Assembly (NCBI RefSeq): GCF_019145355.1
Contig: NZ_JAHSTY010000001.1
Coordinates: forward strand, 186,001-250,000
Direction: 5' to 3'
Length of the DNA stretch: 64,000 nt
Source of the DNA: Pseudomonas azadiae
GTDB taxonomy: Bacteria; Pseudomonadota; Gammaproteobacteria; Pseudomonadales; Pseudomonadaceae
Made by a program: the position numbers and the translations under genes. The notes below the pieces were generated by a model. The model was not told the DNA's origin, searched no databases, and saw only the letters and a list, made by a program, of their open reading frames with translations. Shown in pieces: positions 57,122-64,000 of this stretch (its first letter is position 1; every line of letters begins with the position of its first letter).

Positions 57122-58468
57122 TCAGCTACCGGCAACGGTCATCCGCTCGATCAACACTGAACCCGTGCGAATGTTGCTGCGCAGTTCCAAGTCATTGCCC
57201 ACTGCGACGATCTGCTTGAACATGTCGCGCATGTTGCCAGCGATGGTCACCTCCTGGACGGCAAATTGAATCTCGCCGTTTTCCACCCAGAAACCCGCAG
57301 CACCTCGGGAATAGTCACCGGTGACCATGTTCAAGCCATGGCCCATCAATTCGGTCACCAGCAGGCCACGCCCCATGCGCCGCAACAGCGCCGCCTGGTC
57401 TTCGTCGCCATGGGTGACGAACAGGTTGTGCACGCCCCCGGCGTTGGCAGTGCTTGGCAGGCCGAGTTTGCGACCGGAGTAGGTGCCCAATACGTAGGAG
57501 ACCAACTCGCCGTTCTCGACAAACGGCTTGGCGTAAGTCGCCAGGCCATCGCCGTCGAACGAGGTGCTGCCCATGGCGCGCATCAAATGCGGGCGTTCAT
57601 CGAGGGTCAGCCACTCGGGAAACAGCTTCTGGCCAATCGCACCTTCGAGAAACGAAGATTTGCGGTACAGATTGCCACCGGAAATCGCCCCCAGGAAACT
57701 GCCGAACAAGCCACCGGCCAGCTCTGCGGAAAACAGCACCGGCACTTCACAGGTTGGCACCGGGCGCGCGCCCAGGCGACTCGCCGCACGTTGCGCGGCA
57801 CGCTGGCCAATGCTGACCGGATCGGCGAGCAGGTCACCCTGGCGGTTCACGTCGTACCAGTAATCGCGCTGCATCTGGCCATTGGCCTCGGCGATCATCA
57901 CGCAGCTCAGGCTATGACGGGTGGACGCATAGCCACCGATGAAACCATGGCTGTTGCCGTACACGCGGCAGCCCTGATGGGTACTCAACGTGGTGCCATC
58001 AGCGTTCTTGATGCGGGGATCGGCGTCGAACGCCGCCGCTTCGCAGGTCAACGCCTGTTCGATGGCTTGCTCGGGCGTGATGTCCCAGGCATGGAACAGA
58101 TCGAAATCCTTCAGGTCCTTGGCCATCAGCGCCTTGTCGGCCAAGCCCGAGCTTTCATCTTCAGAAGTGTGCTTGGCGATCGCCAATGCAGCGGCCACGG
58201 TTTCGCGGATCGCCTCCGGGCCACTGGCCGAGGTACTGGCCGACCCTTTGCGCTGCCCTGCATACAAGGTGATCCCGAACCCTTGGTCACGATTGAACTC
58301 AACGGTCTCCACTTCCCGCTGGCGCACCGATGTCGACAGTCCTTGCTCCAGCGACACCGCCACTTCACAGGCACTGGCCCCTTGGCGCTTGGCCTCGGCA
58401 AGGATCTGCTCGACTTGTTCCTGCAGTGCCGGTAACGCTTGCGGACCGACGCTTTGGGCTGCACTCAT
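57122..58468 (-). CDS. pmbA: PmbA/TldE, metalloprotease-partner subunit
   Basis: This is a 448-residue member of the TldD/PmbA family that lacks the HExxxH zinc motif found in TldD. It forms the TldD-TldE heterodimer that degrades unfolded peptides, matures microcin B17 and processes CcdA in E. coli. C-terminal landmarks: GHGLNMVTGDYSRGAAGFWV. ATG 58468 has GGAGAAAACC upstream; ATG 58480 would overlap that site. Confidence 0.93.
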   Translation of the reverse strand: MSAAQSVGPQALPALQEQVEQILAEAKRQGASACEVAVSLEQGLSTSVRQREVETVEFNRDQGFGITLYAGQRKGSASTSASGPEAIRETVAAALAIAKHTSEDESSGLADKALMAKDLKDFDLFHAWDITPEQAIEQALTCEAAAFDADPRIKNADGTTLSTHQGCRVYGNSHGFIGGYASTRHSLSCVMIAEANGQMQRDYWYDVNRQGDLLADPVSIGQRAAQRAASRLGARPVPTCEVPVLFSAELAGGLFGSFLGAISGGNLYRKSSFLEGAIGQKLFPEWLTLDERPHLMRAMGSTSFDGDGLATYAKPFVENGELVSYVLGTYSGRKLGLPSTANAGGVHNLFVTHGDEDQAALLRRMGRGLLVTELMGHGLNMVTGDYSRGAAGFWVENGEIQFAVQEVTIAGNMRDMFKQIVAVGNDLELRSNIRTGSVLIERMTVAGS

Positions 58469-58576
58469 GGTTTTCTCCACTCAAATTCTGCTTTCGGTTA
58501 AGGCCATCGAGCGACCGGGCCGGACAAGCGGCCCCCGACTGGTTATCATGGCGGCGTTTCTTTGCGGACTGCCACC

Positions 58577-59098
58577 ATGGTTGATTCTTACGACGACTCC
58601 CTCGATGGGGAGAAAAGCAAGACCCAGGTCAAACGTGAGCTGCATGCTCTGGTTGACCTTGGCGAGCGCCTTATAACGCTCAAGAAAGATTTGATTGCAA
58701 AACTGCCATTGACCGACGAAATGCGCCGGGCCCTGGAAGATGCGCCCAAGCACACCGCGAATATCGCGCGCAAACGGCACATCATGTTTATCGGCAAACT
58801 GATGCGCGATCAGGACACTGACGCCATTCTGGCCTTGCTTGATCAAACCGATGCCTCCACTCGCCAGTACAACGAACGCTTCCATAACCTGGAGCGTTGG
58901 CGTGACCGCCTGATCGCGGGCGATGACGCGGTGCTGGAGAAATTCGTGCTGGACTATCCGGATGCGGACCGCCAGCAACTGCGCTCCCTGATCCGTCAGG
59001 CCCAGCACGAGCAGGCGCATAACAAAGCGCCGGCCACCAGCCGTAAAATCTTCAAGTACATCCGAGAGCTGGACGAGACTCAACGCGGCCTGCGCTGA
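58577..59098 (+). CDS. darP: DarP (YjgA), ribosome biogenesis factor
   Basis: This 173-residue helical protein of the DUF615/YjgA family is associated with late 50S ribosome assembly in E. coli. Landmarks: [19 protein letters not shown] and [22 protein letters not shown] 58577 ([11 protein letters not shown]) gives the family length; the frame also opens at 58562. It lies divergent from pmbA and convergent with tldD. Confidence 0.92.
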   Translation: MVDSYDDSLDGEKSKTQVKRELHALVDLGERLITLKKDLIAKLPLTDEMRRALEDAPKHTANIARKRHIMFIGKLMRDQDTDAILALLDQTDASTRQYNERFHNLERWRDRLIAGDDAVLEKFVLDYPDADRQQLRSLIRQAQHEQAHNKAPATSRKIFKYIRELDETQRGLR

Positions 59099-59109
59099 TC
59101 CTCTTCCCC

Positions 59110-59130
59110 GGGTGGCGGTCTTCGCCACCC
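59110..59130. terminator. Hairpin between convergent darP and tldD
   Basis: GGGTGGCG-gtctt-CGCCACCC forms an 8-bp stem midway in the 45-nt gap. There is no T-run, so termination is probable but weak. Confidence 0.5.
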
Positions 59131-59143
59131 GAAGCTCCACGGC

Positions 59144-60586
59144 TTACGACCCCGTGCCACCCACGGTGATCGCATCAATCTTCAGTGTTGGCTGGCCGAC
59201 GCCCACCGGCACCGACTGCCCATCCTTACCGCACGTGCCCACGCCGCTGTCCAGCGACAGATCGTTGCCGACCATCGACACCTTGCTCATCGCTTCCGGA
59301 CCGTTACCGATCAACGTTGCCCCTTTGACCGGCGCGGTAATCTTGCCGTCTTCGATCAGGTACGCCTCGCTGGTGGAAAACACGAACTTGCCGCTGGTGA
59401 TATCCACCTGGCCGCCACCGAGGTTGGCGCAGTAGATGCCGCGTTTTACCGAAGCGATGATTTCCGCCGGATCGCTTTCGCCACCGAGCATGTAGGTATT
59501 GGTCATGCGTGGCATCGGCAGGTGCGCATAAGATTCGCGGCGGCCGTTACCGGTGCGCGCCACGCCCATCAGGCGAGCGTTGAGCTTGTCTTGCATATAG
59601 CCCTTGAGCACGCCGTTTTCGATCAGGGTGGTGCACTCGGTCGGCGTACCCTCATCATCCACGCTCAGCGAGCCACGGCGCCCGGCCAGGGTGCCGTCAT
59701 CGACGATGGTGCAGAGCTTGGACGCAACCATTTCGCCCATGCGTCCGCTGTAGGCCGAGCTGCCCTTGCGGTTGAAGTCCCCTTCCAGGCCATGCCCGAC
59801 CGCTTCGTGCAGCAGCACGCCGGACCAGCCCGAACCCAGCACCACCGGCAGCGTACCCGCCGGTGCCGGAATCGCTTCCAGGTTGACCAGCGCCTGGCGC
59901 AGCGCTTCACGGGCATACCCCATGGCACGGTCATCACTGAGGAAATAACGGTAGTCGGTACGCCCGCCACCACCATGGCCACCGCGCTCGCGGCGGCCGT
60001 TCTGCTCGACGATCACACTGACGTTGAAACGCACCAGCGGCCGTACATCCGCCGCCAGGCCGCCATCGGTGGACGCCACCAGGATACGTTCCCACACACC
60101 GGCCATGCTCACCGTGACCTGCTGGATACGCGGGTCCAGGGCACGGGTGGCCGCGTCGACACGCTTGAGCAGCTCGACCTTTTCCGCACGGCTGATCACT
60201 TCCAGTGGGTTATCCGGCGCGTACAACTGGGCCACGTCCTGAGTGCTGAACGCCTGCACCGTGCCGTTTTGCCCGGCGCGGGAGATCGAGCGCGCAGCAC
60301 GCGCCGCCAGGCCCAAGGCTTCCAGCGTGATCGCGTTGCTGTAGGCGAATCCGGTTTTCTCACCGGATTGCGCGCGCACGCCGACCCCCTGATCGAGATT
60401 GAAACTGCCTTCCTTGACGATCCCGTCTTCCAGGGACCAGGACTCGGAGATCTGGCCCTGGAAATACAGATCGGCCGCGTCAATGCCCGGCCCGGCCAGA
60501 TCGCCGAGCACGGTTTGCAGACTTTCGATGGTCACGCCACCGGGTGCCAGGAGATGTTCACTGACTGAGGACAACAACTCGCTCAT
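59144..60586 (-). CDS. tldD: TldD metalloprotease subunit
   Basis: This 480-residue partner of PmbA carries the zinc motif H-E-A-V-G-H ([14 protein letters not shown], ~residue 257) in the active subunit. The proposed substrates are unfolded peptides entering through the narrow cavity of the heterodimer. ATG 60586 ([13 protein letters not shown]) is preferred; the frame continues to 60862 inside the nitrilase gene. It lies 16 nt after the nitrilase stop, so the two may be co-transcribed. Confidence 0.94.
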   Translation of the reverse strand: MSELLSSVSEHLLAPGGVTIESLQTVLGDLAGPGIDAADLYFQGQISESWSLEDGIVKEGSFNLDQGVGVRAQSGEKTGFAYSNAITLEALGLAARAARSISRAGQNGTVQAFSTQDVAQLYAPDNPLEVISRAEKVELLKRVDAATRALDPRIQQVTVSMAGVWERILVASTDGGLAADVRPLVRFNVSVIVEQNGRRERGGHGGGGRTDYRYFLSDDRAMGYAREALRQALVNLEAIPAPAGTLPVVLGSGWSGVLLHEAVGHGLEGDFNRKGSSAYSGRMGEMVASKLCTIVDDGTLAGRRGSLSVDDEGTPTECTTLIENGVLKGYMQDKLNARLMGVARTGNGRRESYAHLPMPRMTNTYMLGGESDPAEIIASVKRGIYCANLGGGQVDITSGKFVFSTSEAYLIEDGKITAPVKGATLIGNGPEAMSKVSMVGNDLSLDSGVGTCGKDGQSVPVGVGQPTLKIDAITVGGTGS

Positions 60587-60602
60587 AGGTATGGCCTTAA
60601 AT

Positions 60603-61451
60603 TCATCGTTCCGAAGCAGGCCGCTGTGCGCCCTGCGAGAAAAAGCGCCGATGGTTGACCACCGGCATGCGCGCCCGAATCGACGCCTGTTCACTGCTAT
60701 CGCGCTCGGCCAACAACACCGCTTCGCCTCTGTCCTGCTGTGCCAGCACCCGCCCCCACGGGTCGACGATTGCCGCGTGCCCGTGGGTTTCCCGTGGGCC
60801 TGGATGCACGCCGCCCTGGGCCGCCGCCAGCAGGTAGCACTGGGTTTCGATAGCCCGTGCACGAATCAGCACATCCCAATGCGCAGCACCGGTGACCGCG
60901 GTGAAGGCCGAAGGCGCCGTAATCAACTCGGCCCCTGCAGCGCGCAGCTCGCTGTATAACTCGGGGAAGCGCAGGTCGTAGCATACCGTCAGCCCCAGAC
61001 GGCCGACCGGTGTATCCGCTACCACCACATTCCCCCCGAAAGCATAGTCGTCGGATTCGCGATAACGACCGCGAGCGTCCGCGACATCGACATCAAACAA
61101 ATGCAGCTTGTCGTAACGGGCAACGATTTCGCCGCGATCATCGATCAGCAGCGAGCAGGCATTGGGCTTGGCATGCGGTTGATCCCTGGGCGGCAACGGC
61201 AACGTGCCCGCCACTATCCATAAGGTGAGGTCGCGGGCGGCCTGTTTCAACCATGGCACGATCGGGCCATCGCCCAGCGCTTCGGCGCGGCCGATATCGG
61301 CCACGTCGCGGCGGCCCATGGCGGCGAAGTTTTCCGGCAGCACCGCCAACTTCGCCCCACCCGCCGCTGCTTGTTCCAGCAGACGCCGGGCCTGGGCCAG
61401 GTTGGCCAGCACATCGCTCTGGCTGACCATTTGAATCACGGCAAAGGACAT
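60603..61451 (-). CDS. Carbon-nitrogen hydrolase (nitrilase family, Nit1/YbeM-like)
   Basis: This 282-residue nitrilase-superfamily amidase has the catalytic triad E40 (LPENF), K115 (YDKLHLFD) and C157 ([12 protein letters not shown]). The closest known types are deaminated-glutathione amidase and omega-amidase, but the substrate is not proved by sequence. ATG 61451 (MSFAVIQM) is chosen over 61475. It lies between the YhdP-like gene and tldD, usual in Pseudomonas. Confidence 0.9.
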   Translation of the reverse strand: MSFAVIQMVSQSDVLANLAQARRLLEQAAAGGAKLAVLPENFAAMGRRDVADIGRAEALGDGPIVPWLKQAARDLTLWIVAGTLPLPPRDQPHAKPNACSLLIDDRGEIVARYDKLHLFDVDVADARGRYRESDDYAFGGNVVVADTPVGRLGLTVCYDLRFPELYSELRAAGAELITAPSAFTAVTGAAHWDVLIRARAIETQCYLLAAAQGGVHPGPRETHGHAAIVDPWGRVLAQQDRGEAVLLAERDSSEQASIRARMPVVNHRRFFSQGAQRPASER

Positions 61452-61499
61452 GGGCCGACACTCCCTGAAAGACATGCGGCCATGCTACTCCACAGGCTC

Positions 61500-64000
61500 T
61501 CAGTTTGGCTTTTCAAATGGCTTGTCGAAGGTGATTTTCGGGTCCTTCCATGGGCCTTCCACCTTGTATTGCACGCTGGCGAAGCGCGCAACACGGTCGC
61601 CGATCAGCTTGTCGATCAGGAACAATGCACCGCCAATGGCCGGCGCGCCCACGATCAGCGCGGCGATCGGCAGGTTATTGGTGACCGGCAGGGTGACCAG
61701 CAGCTTGGCGTCAACCCGATCAGCGACCAGGTCCAGGGTGCCGTTGAGCTCCAGGTTGGTCGATGGCCCGGTCATGGTGATCGGTTCACGGGTCACGAAC
61801 ACACCATCACTGGCAGCCAGCAAGCCTTTGACCCGGTCATAGCTCAAGCCCTTGCCGAGCAAGTCGGAAAAGTCCAGGCGCAACCGGCGCCCGATGGAGT
61901 TGAAGTTCAGCAGGCCGAACACCCGCAGGGCCCGGGCTCCGCCTTCCACCTCTACGAACTGACCGTTGCGAAAGGCCGCATCCAGGCTGCCGGAGAAACG
62001 CTTGGGCCCTACATAGGCCGGCGAACCGGGCCAGCGACCATCCACGTCCAGGTGGAAATCCTGGCTGGTGACGGTCGGTGCATAACCCCATCCCTTGAGT
62101 ACATCGCCGATATTCTTGCCGTCCAAGCGGCCCTTGTACCAACTGCTGCTGGCACCCGCGGCGCCTTCCCAACCACCGGCTCCCTTGAGCTGCATGCCTT
62201 TGAGGCCCAGGTCCAGGTTATTGAAGGCCAGCCCCTTGGCGGTCGGGCGGATTTTCAGCGACCAGGCACCCACCAGGTCCGGGCCCTGGAACAACTGGTC
62301 AATGGCGATATTCAGCGCCGGAATATCCTTTGGATCGATACTCGCCAAGGGGTCCGGAGCGTTTTCGTCCGCCTGCACCGTCGGGTCCACCGCCGGCAGT
62401 TTCACGTATTGCAGGTTGATCGCAATCGGTGCGCCCTTGGCGTCCGGCAGGTTGACCGTGCCCTTGGCTTGCTGGCTGTCGAGCTGCAAGCCCCACGCCG
62501 CCTGCTTGCGATCCAATTGCAAGTTCACCCGATCAAACTGGGTGCCAAAACCGGTCAGCTTGCCCACCTTGAAATCAGCGCCGCTAAGCAATTGCTTGGC
62601 ACTGCCACCTGGGTCGTTCCCGGCGTACTGGTTAACGAGCTTTCTCCAGGGGTCGATATCCAGTTCCGACAGCACGCCGCGAATACGCAAGCCCCTGCCA
62701 CCTGGCAGCACGGCATCGCCATCACCGAGGAACAACTCACCTCGGCCGTCATTGAATTTATCCGGCGGCGCGGCGAAGGTGAAATTCGCCAGTTCGCCAT
62801 AATCGAACCAATAGCGGCGCTCGGCGCCCTGCAGGGTCATGCGAAATACGCTGTCACGGCCCTGGCTGGCTGGCATGCCGAACGGCGCGGGCAAATCCAC
62901 CGTCACGCCCTTGAGGTTCGAGCTGACCATCAGTTGGCTGTCGGCGCCGCTCAAGTCCAGTTGCAACTGGTAGGGAATATCACCGGAGACCGGCAACGGC
63001 TGAGTGACGTTCAGCCAATCCGTCAGCCGCTTGACCGTCACCTGGCCCTTGGCAACCACGCGCGTACTGACAGTGCCCGGCTTGCCGTCGGCAAAGATCT
63101 GCGCGGTGATCGGTCGGTCGAACGCCTGGGCCGTGATGTTCTGGCCACTGAGGCCCTTGGTACTGTCAAAGCGGAAATCGCCCTTGAGCTGGGTCAGGTC
63201 AAGGGTGGGCTCGGCCAATTGCAGGCGCGCCTTATCGGTTTTGAAGTCCACCACGATTTTCGGCTCGGCGCCTTTGGTCAACGGAATGTCAAGGTCGAGA
63301 TTGCCTTGCAGATCGCCCTCACCTTTCCAGCCGGCAAACGTCGATGCCGTGCCGATCGGTGCTTCCTGAAGGATCTTCAAACCATCGCCCAAACCGCCGG
63401 CAAAACCACCCGTCAGCAACAGGTGGCTGTCCTTACCGGCAGGTGCGTGGGGAATATTGACGTAGATGTCCTTGACCTTGGTGTCGAGCAATTGGCCCTT
63501 GCTGGCCAGTATGCGTACACCGCTCTCTTCGACGAACACTTCACCCGCGACCTTGTTCACATGCGGCCAGCCCGGCTGGAACGCCAGTTCGGCGTCACGC
63601 ACCTTGAAGAACAGGCTGATATTGCGCGAAGCCGGCAACGCGTCGTGGTTCAGCGAACCCTGGTACTGGAAGAAGCCCTGGTCCACCGCGCCCTTGAGAA
63701 TCGCGGTGCGCAACCATTCATCCAGCGCCGGGCTCAATACCGCCGGCAGGTACTTGGGGGTGAAGCGCCCGTCGCCGTCGACCATGCCGACGCGCAGGTC
63801 CATGTAGTCTTCCTGGCTGTGGTCGAAATGCAGGCGAATCAGGAAGTCGGCGGCGATCTTGCCCTCCTCGCCCAGCACCTTGATATACGGGGCGATCAGC
63901 GTGAAGCCCTGCTTGTCCAGCTTCCAGGTCAGGCGTGCATTGGCCTGGAGGTACTGCCAGGGCTTGGCGAAGATCGGGTCGAGGTGCAGGGAGAAGTCCT
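61500..64000 (-). CDS. yhdP: YhdP-like (AsmA-family) large envelope protein, C-terminal part (5' end outside window)
   Basis: The frame is open to the right edge; this is the last ~833 residues of a protein that in relatives has about 1270. The visible part is beta-rich with repeated DUF3971/AsmA-like segments, and the C-terminus contains the AsmA-type block FRNGQFVEVEGGARALRVFG, then LLNFNSIGRRLRLDFSDLLG. YhdP forms a long periplasmic bridge for phospholipid transport to the outer membrane in E. coli. The N-terminal transmembrane helix lies outside. The internal GTG at 63878 is not the start. Confidence 0.88.
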   Translation of the reverse strand, partial: DFSLHLDPIFAKPWQYLQANARLTWKLDKQGFTLIAPYIKVLGEEGKIAADFLIRLHFDHSQEDYMDLRVGMVDGDGRFTPKYLPAVLSPALDEWLRTAILKGAVDQGFFQYQGSLNHDALPASRNISLFFKVRDAELAFQPGWPHVNKVAGEVFVEESGVRILASKGQLLDTKVKDIYVNIPHAPAGKDSHLLLTGGFAGGLGDGLKILQEAPIGTASTFAGWKGEGDLQGNLDLDIPLTKGAEPKIVVDFKTDKARLQLAEPTLDLTQLKGDFRFDSTKGLSGQNITAQAFDRPITAQIFADGKPGTVSTRVVAKGQVTVKRLTDWLNVTQPLPVSGDIPYQLQLDLSGADSQLMVSSNLKGVTVDLPAPFGMPASQGRDSVFRMTLQGAERRYWFDYGELANFTFAAPPDKFNDGRGELFLGDGDAVLPGGRGLRIRGVLSELDIDPWRKLVNQYAGNDPGGSAKQLLSGADFKVGKLTGFGTQFDRVNLQLDRKQAAWGLQLDSQQAKGTVNLPDAKGAPIAINLQYVKLPAVDPTVQADENAPDPLASIDPKDIPALNIAIDQLFQGPDLVGAWSLKIRPTAKGLAFNNLDLGLKGMQLKGAGGWEGAAGASSSWYKGRLDGKNIGDVLKGWGYAPTVTSQDFHLDVDGRWPGSPAYVGPKRFSGSLDAAFRNGQFVEVEGGARALRVFGLLNFNSIGRRLRLDFSDLLGKGLSYDRVKGLLAASDGVFVTREPITMTGPSTNLELNGTLDLVADRVDAKLLVTLPVTNNLPIAALIVGAPAIGGALFLIDKLIGDRVARFASVQYKVEGPWKDPKITFDKPFEKPN

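Noticed and set aside
57122..61451. tldD-pmbA as part of a peptide-antibiotic maturation locus
   Set aside because: No precursor peptide, heterocyclase or exporter is nearby; darP and the nitrilase gene are the usual housekeeping neighbours.

Overview
The window is chromosomal DNA from a Pseudomonas, most likely of the P. fluorescens group. Three things point there. The core gene blocks have Pseudomonas order: lpoA-yraN-gmhA-BON lipoprotein; mqo / hpt-upp-uraA; murA-hisG-hisD-hisC; mlaFEDCB; kdsD-kdsC-lptC-lptA-lptB-rpoN-hpf-ptsN-rapZ-ptsO; fagA-fumC-orfX-sodA-ZIP. The coding is dense and GC-rich. Many intergenic gaps carry paired REP repeats built on GTGGGAGCTGGCTTGCCTGC or GTAGTGAGCGGGCTTGCC. 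No rRNA, tRNA, CRISPR array or prophage was seen.

Layout. 1-3.6 kb: cell-envelope genes (truncated lpoA, yraN, gmhA, a BON-domain lipoprotein, an OmpA-family lipoprotein). 3.9-8.4 kb: an accessory cluster with both subunits of a B12-dependent glutamate mutase, a membrane histidine-box desaturase/hydroxylase, a divergent LysR regulator and a LysE/RhtB exporter. 8.7-12.1 kb: the pqi lipid-transport operon, with pqiA split into two genes. 12.1-20.6 kb: a MalT-like LuxR regulator, DUF1329 and DUF1302 envelope proteins and an acyl-CoA ligase. 20.9-29.8 kb: mixed housekeeping genes, including rsmC, a UPF0016 manganese exporter behind a yybP-ykoY riboswitch, an M48 lipoprotein peptidase, an SRAP protein with altered catalytic positions, an acyltransferase, yajG and several very small genes. 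30.5-37.7 kb: mqo, a decayed IS1182-type element sitting in the mqo terminator, then purine/pyrimidine salvage genes. 37.8-42.7 kb: histidine biosynthesis genes, murA and a BolA-family gene. 42.8-49.5 kb: phospholipid (mla) and LPS (kds/lpt) transport and synthesis, divergently transcribed. 49.7-53.2 kb: the rpoN / nitrogen-PTS operon. 53.2-57.0 kb: the iron-sparing fagA-fumC-orfX-sodA-ZIP operon with a Fur-like promoter. 57.1-64 kb: pmbA, darP, tldD, a nitrilase-family amidase and the C-terminal part of a YhdP-like protein that runs off the right edge.

The best candidate for an undescribed system is the 3.9-8.4 kb cluster. Both mutase subunits keep their key residues: the R22/R56/R104 arginine set and E126, Y132 and Y136 in the large subunit, and the D-x-H cobalamin ligand motif in the small one. 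The fermentation partners (methylaspartase and the MutL reactivase) are absent. A membrane di-iron oxygenase and an amino-acid exporter lie next to it. This looks like a small pathway that makes, modifies and exports a non-protein amino acid such as a 3-methylaspartate derivative. The product is inference. Other notable signals are a REP pair inserted inside a different REP pair, an insertion sequence that landed exactly in the tetraloop of a terminator, and a long hairpin-rich non-coding stretch in front of mqo.
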